From positions 452,547 to 516,546 of the forward strand of contig NZ_PEKX01000009.1 of NCBI RefSeq assembly GCF_002796985.1: 64,000 bases of DNA, read 5' to 3'. The translations under genes and the position numbers were made by a program. Positions 44,283 to 52,164 of the stretch are shown here, one piece after another; the stretch's first letter is position 1, and every line of letters starts with the position of its first letter. The DNA is from Pseudomonas sp. (GTDB lineage Bacteria; Pseudomonadota; Gammaproteobacteria; Pseudomonadales; Pseudomonadaceae). The notes under the pieces were generated by a model. It made no database searches, had not been told where the DNA came from, and was given only the letters and a program-made list of their open reading frames with translations.

Positions 44283-45161
44283 TTACACCGCCCCATCCAG
44301 CAACGAGCGCAACAACTCTACCGTCGGCTGTTGCCGCTGTGCATCGCGGTAAACCAGCCCTACGCTCAGCGGAATACGCGGTTCGCTCAGGGGTTTCCAG
44401 AGCAGATTCGGGTTGCCGTGCATCTGCCGCGCACGCCCCGGCAGCACCGTGGCGAAGTGGCTCTGCGGCAGGCTGTCGAGGATGCCACCCATGTGGTTCA
44501 GCTCCGCCTGCACCCGTGGTCGCCGGCCGATGGCTGCCAGTTGCTCCTGCCAGATCTGCCGGGCGCGGAATTCCTCGCCGAGCAGCAGCATCGGCAATTC
44601 CGCCGCCTGGGCCAGCGAGACCTTCTTGAAGTCCTTCAGCGGATGGTCCGCCGGAATCACCAATTGCAGCTCATCCGGGTACAGCTCCACGCCGTGCAGC
44701 GCCGGCTGGCGGGGTGGCAGGAAGCCGATGCCGATGTCCAGCTGACCCGCCAGCAGGCGGCGCTCGATCTCCACACCGGAGAGCTCATAGATGCGCACCT
44801 GCAGGTGTGGCTGCGCGGCGTGCAGGCGTTCCACCAGGTGCGGCACCAGGCTCGCGTTGACCGTCTGCAGCACGCCGATGGCCAAGCTGCGCGCGCTCTG
44901 CCCACGGAAGCCGCGCAGTGCTTCGCGGGCGCGCTCCAGGCCTTCCAGCAAGGGCACCGCGTGGTTGTACAGCGTGTGCGCGGCGGCAGTCGGCAGCAGG
45001 CGTTTGCCGTTGCGCTGGAACAGCGCCACGTCGAGGTTCTGCTCCATTTGGCGGATCTGCTGCGACAGCGCCGGCTGGGATATCGCCAGGCGTTCGGCGG
45101 CACGCCCGACATGGCCTTCCTCGTAGAGCGCGACGAAATAGCGAAGCTGGCGGAAATCCAT
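44283..45161 (-). CDS. LysR-family transcriptional regulator
   Basis: 292 residues. HTH in MDFRQLRYFVALYEEGHVGRAAERLAISQPALSQQIRQME, with S-Q-P-A-L-S recognition helix, then a substrate-binding domain. It resembles the CatR/CbbR-type subgroup rather than the LysR at 18387. It is divergent from the MOSC-domain gene (100-bp gap). Effector unknown. Confidence 0.92.
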   Translation of the reverse strand: MDFRQLRYFVALYEEGHVGRAAERLAISQPALSQQIRQMEQNLDVALFQRNGKRLLPTAAAHTLYNHAVPLLEGLERAREALRGFRGQSARSLAIGVLQTVNASLVPHLVERLHAAQPHLQVRIYELSGVEIERRLLAGQLDIGIGFLPPRQPALHGVELYPDELQLVIPADHPLKDFKKVSLAQAAELPMLLLGEEFRARQIWQEQLAAIGRRPRVQAELNHMGGILDSLPQSHFATVLPGRARQMHGNPNLLWKPLSEPRIPLSVGLVYRDAQRQQPTVELLRSLLDGAV

Positions 45162-45261
45162 AAGGTCTGCTTATCAACGAAACTGGAAAATCGAAATGGA
45201 GTGACACCTGTCCAGACCTCTACTCTAGCGCTTGTCCGCTGTCTCAGATGGGTAGACAAAG

Positions 45262-45969
45262 GTGGAAAGCATCGTTATCCAGGGCGTTTTCATAGGCAAA
45301 GTCGAAGAGAGCTGGGGAGGTTTGCTCAGCGATATCGACCGACTCGAAGCGCATCAGGAAGTCTGGCTCGGCGCCGAAGGGTTGCCGGGAGACGCACGGC
45401 CCGACCTGCGCCGCGATGGCGGCCTGGACCGAGCACTGCACCACTACCCGGCCGAGCACTACCGCCACTGGCGCAAGCAGCACCCGCAGACGCGCTGGCG
45501 ACAGCCGGCGTTCGGCGAGAACCTGTCGACCTTCGGCCTCAATGAACAGGAGGTCTGCATCGGCGACCTGTTCCACTGGGGCGAAGCGCTGATCGAAGTG
45601 AGCCAGCCGCGCTCGCCCAGCTACCGCCTGGCGCGGCGCTGGAATCTCCCTGAACTGCCGCTGGAAGTGCAGGAGCAGGGGCGTTGCGGCTGGTTCTACC
45701 GGGTGCGCCGTTCCGGCATGGTCGCCCCCGACGCACCGCTGCAACTGGTGCAGCGGCACTACCCGCAGCTCACCGTGGCGAGCCTGCTGGACTGGTACTT
45801 CGGCCACCCGCTGGAACGTACCGGACTGCGCCTGATGATGGCCTGCGACGCGCTCTCCCTGCGCTGGCGCAAAACCGCCGCGCAACGCCTCACCAGTGGC
45901 GTACTGGAAGACTGGACGGCCCGCCTGGCGGGCCCCGAATGTTCGGAGCAGGGCGGCCTGCAGAGCTGA
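45262..45969 (+). CDS. MOSC-domain protein, YiiM-like
   Basis: 235 residues. MOSC domain (about 30-160) with PAFGENLSTFGLNEQEVCIGDLF followed by SQPRSPSYRLARRWN, then a C-terminal helical part as in E. coli YiiM (224 residues), which reduces N-hydroxylated purine analogues with molybdenum cofactor. The Cys that some MOSC proteins use for Moco is not at the canonical place (QPRSPSYRLA instead of QPRxPCxKL), so Moco binding is questionable. GTG 45262 start. Divergent LysR upstream. Confidence 0.83.
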   Translation: MESIVIQGVFIGKVEESWGGLLSDIDRLEAHQEVWLGAEGLPGDARPDLRRDGGLDRALHHYPAEHYRHWRKQHPQTRWRQPAFGENLSTFGLNEQEVCIGDLFHWGEALIEVSQPRSPSYRLARRWNLPELPLEVQEQGRCGWFYRVRRSGMVAPDAPLQLVQRHYPQLTVASLLDWYFGHPLERTGLRLMMACDALSLRWRKTAAQRLTSGVLEDWTARLAGPECSEQGGLQS

Positions 45970-46044
45970 GCCGCACTGTTTCGCAAAAGCCCTCGCGCCC
46001 GCCCCCGGACGTCGTCTTGGTCCTGCGGGGCGGCTTTTATTGCC

Positions 46045-46074
46045 GCCGCCGAGCCTGTCACAGGGCTCGGCGGC
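46045..46074. terminator. GC-rich hairpin downstream of MOSC gene
   Basis: GCCGCCGAGCC (46045-46055) pairs with GGCTCGGCGGC (46064-46074). The T run is weak (GTTGTC), so termination is uncertain. Confidence 0.5.
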
Positions 46075-46075
46075 G

Positions 46076-46093
46076 TTGTCATGCCGTCGTAAC
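46076..46093 (+). promoter_or_regulatory. Possible Pho box upstream of phoX-like gene
   Basis: TTGTCAT-GCCG-TCGTAAC aligns with the PhoB repeat CTGTCAT-N4-CTGTCA. The first half matches 6 of 7, the second about 4 of 7. It lies about 83 bp before the start codon. Confidence 0.35.
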
Positions 46094-46175
46094 ACCGCGT
46101 TCCTAACCTTCCGCCGATAGCTTTTACTGACAACCCGAGCCGTCAGAAAGACGGCCGCGCGGAAGGAACCATCTG

Positions 46176-48149
46176 ATGAGCGAGCGTTTCCAGGATTTCC
46201 ACGACCGACTGGCCGCCTTCGACGACCAGGCGCTCAACCCCTCCGGCAACGTGCCGATGAGCGAGATCATCGACGCCTCGCGCCGCCGCCTGCTGAAGAA
46301 CAGCCTGATGCTGGGTGCCGTCGGCTTCCTCGGCGGCAGCCTGTTCCCCGGCCGCTCGCTGTTCGCCGCCGACGCCCCGGTGCCCACCGCGCTGCTGGGC
46401 TTCAAGGGGGTGTCGGTGCAGCAGGACCCGAAGTTCGACCGGGTGGTAGTCGCTGACGGTTATACCGCGCGGCCGTTCTTCTCCTGGGGTGACGCCGTGG
46501 TGACCGGCTCGCCGGCCTGGAAAGGCGACGCCAGCGAAGACTGGAAAGCCCAGGAACTGCAGGCCGGCGACAACCATGACGGCATGCACTACTTCCCCTT
46601 CCCCGATGCACCGGACAGCCACGGCCTGCTGGTGATCAACCACGAGTACATCAACCCGACGCTGCACCCCAGGGGCCAGACCTTCGAGGACCGCTCCGAT
46701 GGTTCGCGCGGCCGCCCGGAAGGCGAGGTGCGCAAGGAAATCGCCGCCCACGGCCTCAGCGTAATCGAGGTGAAGCAGGACGCCGGCGGCCAGTGGCAGC
46801 GCGTCGAGGGTTCTCGCTACAACCGTCGCATCACCGGCAGCTCGCCGCTGGACCTGTCCGGCCCGCTGGCCGGTCACGACCTGCTGCGCACTGCCAGCGA
46901 CCCCGAGGCCAAACAGGTGCTCGGCACCCTGAACAACTGCTCCATGGGCGTCACGCCCTGGGGCACATACCTGGCGTGCGAGGAGAACTGGCACCAGTAC
47001 TTCGTCAACCGCGACAAGGCCGACTATGCCAAGCGCGTTTCACACAAGCGCTATGGCCTGTCCAACGGCCAGTTCAGCAACTACTACGCCTGGGAAGCGG
47101 TGGACGAGCGTTTCGACGCCACGCCGAAAGCCGACCAGCCCCACGGTGGCCACGTCAACGAGCCGAATCGCTTCGGCTGGGTGGTGGAGATCGACCCGTT
47201 CGACCCGACCTCGACGCCGAAGAAGCGCACCGCCGTTGGCCGTTTCTGCCGCGAGTGCTCGACGCTGTCGTTGGGCGCTGACAACCGCATGGCCTTCTAT
47301 TACGGCGACGACACCAAGGGTGAGTACATCTACAAGTTCGTCCCGGCCGGCAAGTACCAGCCGAATAACCGTGCGGCGAACGTCGACCTGCTGGACGAGG
47401 GCACCCTCTATGTTGCCCGCTTCAACGCCGACGGCAGTGGCCAGTGGCTGCCGCTGGTGCACGGGCAGAACGGCCTCACGGCCGAGAACGGGTTCGCCAG
47501 TCAGGCCGAAGTACTGGTCAACACCCGCGCCGCCGCCGACCTGCTGGGCGCCACGCCCATGGACCGCCCCGAGTGGGTTGCCGTGCAGCAGACTACCCGT
47601 GAGGTCTACGTCAGCCTCACCAACAACGACGCGCGCGGCAAGAAGCAGCCGGTGGATGCCGCCAACCCGCGCAAGGACAACTTGCACGGGCAGATCCTGC
47701 GCTGGAACGAGGCCGACGGCGACCCGACCGCCACCCGCTTCCAGTGGGAGATCTTCCTGCTGGCCGGCGAACATAAGGGCGCCAGCGCACCGGAGAACCT
47801 GATCGGCACCATCAATGGCGACATCTTCTCCTCGCCGGACGGCCTGTACTTCGATACTGCCGGGCGCCTGTGGATCGAGACCGACTACGACGACGCGGAA
47901 GCGCCGATGCAGGCCATGGGCTGCAACCAGTTGCTCTGCGCCGACCCGCACAGCCGCGAGGTGCGCCGCTTCCTGGTCGGCCCGCGCGGCTGCGAGCTGA
48001 CCGGCATCACCCAGACCCCGGACGGCAAGACGCTGTGGGTGAATATCCAGCATCCGGGCATCAGCTTCCCGGCCAGCGACGGCAAGAGCATCCCGCGCTC
48101 CACGACGCTGGTGATCACCAAGGATGATGGGGGAGTGATCGGGACTTGA
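46176..48149 (+). CDS. PhoX-family Tat-exported alkaline phosphatase
   Basis: 657 residues. Twin-arginine signal with RRRLLKN at residues 36-42 and hydrophobic SLMLGAVGFLGGSLF. The body has DUF839/PhoX landmarks: NHDGMHYFPF, LLVINHEYINP, NNCSMGVTPWGTYLACEENWHQYF, HGGHVNEPNRFGWVVEIDPFDP and ETDYDD near the C-terminus. PhoX is a calcium- and iron-dependent periplasmic phosphatase used for phosphate scavenging. The N-terminus is longer than average (35 residues before the Tat motif). Probably PhoB-controlled; the upstream Pho box is weak. Confidence 0.87.
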   Translation: MSERFQDFHDRLAAFDDQALNPSGNVPMSEIIDASRRRLLKNSLMLGAVGFLGGSLFPGRSLFAADAPVPTALLGFKGVSVQQDPKFDRVVVADGYTARPFFSWGDAVVTGSPAWKGDASEDWKAQELQAGDNHDGMHYFPFPDAPDSHGLLVINHEYINPTLHPRGQTFEDRSDGSRGRPEGEVRKEIAAHGLSVIEVKQDAGGQWQRVEGSRYNRRITGSSPLDLSGPLAGHDLLRTASDPEAKQVLGTLNNCSMGVTPWGTYLACEENWHQYFVNRDKADYAKRVSHKRYGLSNGQFSNYYAWEAVDERFDATPKADQPHGGHVNEPNRFGWVVEIDPFDPTSTPKKRTAVGRFCRECSTLSLGADNRMAFYYGDDTKGEYIYKFVPAGKYQPNNRAANVDLLDEGTLYVARFNADGSGQWLPLVHGQNGLTAENGFASQAEVLVNTRAAADLLGATPMDRPEWVAVQQTTREVYVSLTNNDARGKKQPVDAANPRKDNLHGQILRWNEADGDPTATRFQWEIFLLAGEHKGASAPENLIGTINGDIFSSPDGLYFDTAGRLWIETDYDDAEAPMQAMGCNQLLCADPHSREVRRFLVGPRGCELTGITQTPDGKTLWVNIQHPGISFPASDGKSIPRSTTLVITKDDGGVIGT

Positions 48150-48251
48150 TAGAGGCTGAGGGGAGGCTTGGTGCAAGGGCTTGCCTCTCCCCCAGCCCTG
48201 GCTGCGTGCCTCGCTCAGAGGAGGCGGCGGCCAGCGCGCGATCGTGGGCTG

Positions 48252-48339
48252 TTCGCGAGCAAGCTCGCTCCTACAAAGAGCAGCTTGGCGCAAGGCGCCA
48301 GACCAACGCCGAACCTGTAGGAGCGAGCTTGCTCGCGAA
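48252..48339. repeat. Pair of REP elements in reversed orientation
   Basis: TTCGCGAGCAAGCTCGCTCC to TAC at 48252-48274 and GTAGGAGCGAGCTTGCTCGC to GAA at 48317-48339. Unlike the other pairs, the GTAGGAGC ends face each other (tail to tail). Confidence 0.85.
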
Positions 48340-48357
48340 CCCCGTCCCACAAAAAAC

Positions 48358-49068
48358 TCAAAGCTCGACTTCACCCCCGGCCAGTGCGCATAGCTCGGTG
48401 AAATCGACGATCTCCGTCTCCCGCCCATCCACCCGGATCAATCCGTGCTTCTGCAGGCGGGTGAAGCTGCGCGACACCGTTTCCACCGCCAGCCCCAGGT
48501 AATCGCCGATCTCGTTGCGCGACATGCTCAGGCGGAAGCGCGTGGCAGAGAAGCCGCGTTCGCGGAAGTGCGCAGAAATGTTCAGCAGGAAGGCGGCGAT
48601 GCGCGAGTCCGAATTCAGCCGCGACAGCAGCAGTTTCATTTGCTGATCCTCGCGGATCTTGCGGCTCATCATCAGCATGATCTGATGCGACAGGCCGGGA
48701 ATCTGCAGTGACAGCTCCTCCAGCTGGTTGAACGGAATCTCGCTGCACAGCGTGCTTTCCAGCGCCTGCGCCGACACCGGGTAGCTGCCTTCGCCCATGC
48801 CGGAAAAGCCGAAGATCTCGGTGGCGAAGTAGAAGCCGGTGATCTTCTCCAGGCCCTGTTCATTGGTGGTAAAGGTCTTGATCGAACCGGAGCGCACCAG
48901 GTACACGCTGTGGAACGGGTCGCCCTGGCGGAACACGAAGTCCCCTTTATGCAGCAAGTGTCCCGGCTTGATGATCGCCTCCAGCTCCATGACCTTGTCG
49001 TCGCTCAGGGTCGGCGGCGCCAGCCGGCAGTTCTTGCAGTACGGTTGCGGTTTGATCATCTGATTCAT
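48358..49068 (-). CDS. Anr/FNR-family transcriptional regulator with incomplete cluster motif
   Basis: 236 residues. CRP/FNR architecture: N-terminal cysteine region, cNMP-like beta-roll (about 30-130), dimer helix, and C-terminal HTH with RNEIGDYLGLAVETVSRSFTRLQKHGL. FNR-type recognition residues E..SR are present. The N-terminal motif reads CKNCRLAPPT, so two cysteines (C11, C14) remain, while the third ligand position (C in Anr SLAPLC) is T20. C108 aligns with the later ligand (Anr VCEIPF). A functional [4Fe-4S] cluster needs four, so oxygen sensing may be altered. Anr itself is probably elsewhere. Start ATG 49068 preferred. Confidence 0.88.
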   Translation of the reverse strand: MNQMIKPQPYCKNCRLAPPTLSDDKVMELEAIIKPGHLLHKGDFVFRQGDPFHSVYLVRSGSIKTFTTNEQGLEKITGFYFATEIFGFSGMGEGSYPVSAQALESTLCSEIPFNQLEELSLQIPGLSHQIMLMMSRKIREDQQMKLLLSRLNSDSRIAAFLLNISAHFRERGFSATRFRLSMSRNEIGDYLGLAVETVSRSFTRLQKHGLIRVDGRETEIVDFTELCALAGGEVEL

Positions 49069-49352
49069 CCCTATCCCCATGCGCCACGCGCGCAATTCAG
49101 CGGTTTTCGGGCGCATTGCCCCCTTGTAGAACCATAGCAATTGCCAGCCATCTGTCATCCGTCGAATCGCCGGTCGGGAAGCTGGCCAATGGATTTTTCA
49201 TACCGGCTTGACCCTTTCTTCACCGCGCCGACCGCAGTCTCCACGCCCACGCACCTGGGGCCATTGGGGGAGACCACAGGAACTCCGGGGTGCTACGACG
49301 CGACCCGTCGGAAGGACGCGCGTCGATCCCGCTCATTTCCGGAGACCCACCC

Positions 49353-50114
49353 GTGAACAACAAATTGCCACAGATCACCCTGGCCTTCTGGGTGATGAAG
49401 ATCTGCGCCACCACCCTGGGGGAAACCGCCGGCGACCTGCTGTCGATGACCCTCAACGTCGGCTATGCGATCAGCTCGCTGATCCTCATCAGCCTGTTCC
49501 TCGTCACCCTGGTTGGCCAGCTCACCAGCAAGCGCTATGTGCCCTGGCTGTACTGGCTGGTGATCCTTTCCACCAGCACCGCCGGCACCACCATGTCCGA
49601 CTTCATGGATCGCACACTGGGCCTGGGCTATGCCAGTGGCTCGGCGATCCTGGTCAGCATCCTGGTGGCGATCTTCGCGACCTGGCGCTTGAGCGGCACC
49701 TCGCTGTCGGTGGACAACATCCGCAGCTTCAAGGGCGAGATGTTCTACTGGATCGCCATCCTCTTCTCCAACACCCTGGGCACCGCGCTGGGCGACTTCC
49801 TCGCCGACGACTCCGGCCTGGGCTTCGCCGGCGGCGCGCTGCTGATAGGCAGCCTGATAGCTGTGGTGGTGCTGCTGCACTACTTCACCAAACTGTCCTC
49901 GGTACTGCTGTTCTGGGTGGCCTTCGTATTGACCCGGCCGTTCGGCGCCACCCTGGGCGACTTCCTGACCAAGCCTCTCGAGAAAGGCGGGCTGGACTTC
50001 GGCACCATCGGCTCTTCGGCCATCCTCGCCGGCGTCCTGGTAGCGCTGGTGGTATTGGTCAGCATGCGCCAGAAGCGCGAGGAGTCGTCCGCTACGGCGG
50101 TGCTGTCCTCCTGA
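49353..50114 (+). CDS. COG4705-type membrane protein with four-fold repeat
   Basis: 253 residues, seven or eight membrane helices. Four copies of a short motif precede acidic residues: TTLGETAGD, STAGTTMSDF, NTLGTALGDF and FGATLGDFLTK. This looks like an internal duplication with conserved Thr/Gly/Asp positions facing the membrane centre. The family is uncharacterised; a metal or small-ion transport role is suggested only by the repeated Asp motif. GTG 49353 is chosen because GGAG lies eight bases upstream. It is divergent from the Anr-like gene (284 bp gap). Confidence 0.8.
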   Translation: MNNKLPQITLAFWVMKICATTLGETAGDLLSMTLNVGYAISSLILISLFLVTLVGQLTSKRYVPWLYWLVILSTSTAGTTMSDFMDRTLGLGYASGSAILVSILVAIFATWRLSGTSLSVDNIRSFKGEMFYWIAILFSNTLGTALGDFLADDSGLGFAGGALLIGSLIAVVVLLHYFTKLSSVLLFWVAFVLTRPFGATLGDFLTKPLEKGGLDFGTIGSSAILAGVLVALVVLVSMRQKREESSATAVLSS

Positions 50115-50162
50115 CGGATTGAAGTGCAGCCCGTCTTGCTGAAATCGAGATGGGCTAGCCTT

Positions 50163-50212
50163 GTGAAATTTGTTCTGTTATTTTTCATGAAAAATAATCA
50201 GAACAATTTCAC
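50163..50212. promoter_or_regulatory. 50-bp near-perfect palindrome before puuB-like gene
   Basis: The centre is a perfect 20-bp palindrome, TTATTTTTCATGAAAAATAA. Outside it, GTGAAATTTGTTCTG (50163-50177) mirrors TCAGAACAATTTCAC (50198-50212) apart from one shifted base per side. It is AT-rich in a GC-rich genome and ends ten bases before the puuB start, so a regulator binding here would control the puu-like operon. The regulator gene lies in the operon. Confidence 0.75.
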
Positions 50213-50221
50213 GAGGTAGCG

Positions 50222-51526
50222 ATGTTCCTGCGTTCGAGCGAGCCAGTCGGCACCTACTACGCCGGCACCAACCCCGAGCTGATCCAGCCACGCGAAGCTC
50301 TTCGCGAACCGCTGGAGTGCGAAGTCCTGGTGATCGGAGCCGGGTTCAGCGGCCTGCACACAGCGCTGCAACTGGTCGAAGGTGGCCGTCAGGTCTGCAT
50401 GATCGAGGCCAGCCGCATCGCCTGGGCCGCCTCCGGGCGCAACGGCGGGCAGGCATTGCCGGGCTGGTCCAGCGACCTCGGTCCGATCGAAGACGACCTC
50501 GGCCACGAAGGTGCGCTGCGCCTGTGGCAGGGCATGCTCTGGGCCGCCCACGAACTGCGCGACCTGCCGCAACGCCACGGCTTCGACTGTGACTACCGCA
50601 TCGGCCACCTGTGGACCGCCGTACTGCAACGCCGGGTCGGCTCGCTCTACGATTGGCAGGCGGAAGCCAATCGCCGTTGGGGCTATGAAGGCCTGCAATT
50701 CATCCCCCGTGAAGACCTGCCGCAGTGGATCGCCAGCGACCGCTACCAGGCCGGCCTCTACGATCCGCACTCCGCTCACCTGAACCCGCTGAAGCTCGCC
50801 TATGGCCTGGCGGACGCCATCGAACGCGCCGGTGGCCGTATCTTCGAGCAGACCCGCGCACTGAGCTTCCGCGAGAGCGGCAACGGCTATGAAGTGACGA
50901 CCGAACTTGCTAATGGCGAGCGGGGCAGTGTGCGCTGTGCCTCCCTGGTGCTGGCCTGCAACGCCTACATCGACGGGCTCGACCGCGACGTCTCCGAGCG
51001 CATCCTGCCGGTGGGCACCTACCAGGTCGCCACCGCGCCACTGGGTGAAGAACTGGCGCGCTCGCTGCTGCCGAAAAACTGCTGCGTCACCGACAATCAG
51101 TTCGTCCTCGACTACTTCCGCCTGACCCCCGATCATCGCTTGCTGTTCGGCGGCGGCTGCACTTATCTGGGCGGCATGCCCTCGGACATCCGCGCCGCCA
51201 CGCGGCCTTATGTCGAGCGGGTATTCCCGCAGCTCAAGGGCGTGGAGCTGGAGTACGCCTGGGGCGGGCACATCGACTGCAGCATGCGGCGCACTCCGGA
51301 CATCGGCCGGCGCGGCGATCTCTACTGGCTGCAGGGTTACTCCGGCCACGGCGTGCTGCCGAGCCTCGCCGCCGCCCACGCGGTGAGCGAAGCCATGTTC
51401 GGCCGCAGCGACGAGCTTGACCTCTATCAAAGCATCCGCAATCCCGGGTTCCCCGGTGGCCAGCGCTTCGCCGCGCCACTGGAAGCCGCCGGCAAGGCCT
51501 GGTATCGATTGCGGGATTTCATCTGA
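50222..51526 (+). CDS. Gamma-glutamylputrescine oxidase-like FAD-dependent oxidoreductase (PuuB/PauB)
   Basis: 434 residues, DAO fold. FAD dinucleotide motif VIGAGFSGLHTA (residues 37-48) with the acidic end at E62 (MIEASRIAWAASGRNGGQ), and the C-terminal WLQGYSGHGVLPSLAAAHAVSEAM typical of the DAO family. PuuB oxidises gamma-glutamyl-polyamine after the PuuA step. Adjacent regulator and glutamine-synthetase-like gene complete the set. ATG 50222 follows GAGG at 50213-50216. Confidence 0.9.
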   Translation: MFLRSSEPVGTYYAGTNPELIQPREALREPLECEVLVIGAGFSGLHTALQLVEGGRQVCMIEASRIAWAASGRNGGQALPGWSSDLGPIEDDLGHEGALRLWQGMLWAAHELRDLPQRHGFDCDYRIGHLWTAVLQRRVGSLYDWQAEANRRWGYEGLQFIPREDLPQWIASDRYQAGLYDPHSAHLNPLKLAYGLADAIERAGGRIFEQTRALSFRESGNGYEVTTELANGERGSVRCASLVLACNAYIDGLDRDVSERILPVGTYQVATAPLGEELARSLLPKNCCVTDNQFVLDYFRLTPDHRLLFGGGCTYLGGMPSDIRAATRPYVERVFPQLKGVELEYAWGGHIDCSMRRTPDIGRRGDLYWLQGYSGHGVLPSLAAAHAVSEAMFGRSDELDLYQSIRNPGFPGGQRFAAPLEAAGKAWYRLRDFI

Positions 51527-51539
51527 ATCGGATATCGCC

Positions 51540-52091
51540 ATGACCCAGACGGTTACCAACGAACACCTTGCCACGCTGATCCGCGACCTGCGCAAGCACA
51601 AGGATCTCACCCTGGGCGAGCTGGCTGAGCAGATCGGCCGCTCGGTGGGCTTCCTGTCCCAGGTCGAGCGTGGTCTGTCGCAACCGACCGTCGCCGACCT
51701 CACCGCGATCAGCGAAGCCCTGGGCGTGCCGACGACCTACTTCTACGCCGGCGAAACCCGCCGCGAGCGCGACTGGGTCACCCGGCCGAACGACCGCCGA
51801 ACCCTGTACTACGCAGGCGGCATCACCGACATCCTCGCCTCGCCGAACATGTCCGGTGGCTTCTCCATGCTCGACAGCATCCTCGCCCCTGGCGCCACCA
51901 GCGGCGAAGGCCACCTGAACGACAGCTCGGAGCAGGGCGGTTTCGTCCTCGAAGGCGAGCTGACCCTCTGGTACGAGGACGACACCATCACCCTGCACGC
52001 CAACGACAGTTTCCAGCTGCCGCCGCACAGCCAGTTCCGCTACGGCAACCTCACCGACAAACCAACAAGGGTGCTCTGGATCTTCACCTGA
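51540..52091 (+). CDS. PuuR-like XRE-cupin regulator
   Basis: 183 residues. HTH_XRE (about 9-64, LRKHKDLTLGELAEQIGRSVGFLSQVERGLSQPTV) and a cupin domain (about 100-180). Of the same architecture as PuuR/PauR, which represses polyamine degradation until putrescine or a derivative binds. It starts 13 bases after puuB-like stop at ATG 51540. The 50-bp palindrome upstream of the operon is a plausible binding site. Confidence 0.88.
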   Translation: MTQTVTNEHLATLIRDLRKHKDLTLGELAEQIGRSVGFLSQVERGLSQPTVADLTAISEALGVPTTYFYAGETRRERDWVTRPNDRRTLYYAGGITDILASPNMSGGFSMLDSILAPGATSGEGHLNDSSEQGGFVLEGELTLWYEDDTITLHANDSFQLPPHSQFRYGNLTDKPTRVLWIFT

Positions 52092-52164
52092 TTTCCCAAG
52101 CCAGCCCGCGAGGGTTGGTTTAGGAAAACGATCCAGCCGCGCCCCGCACAAAGGCCCTGAGAAA

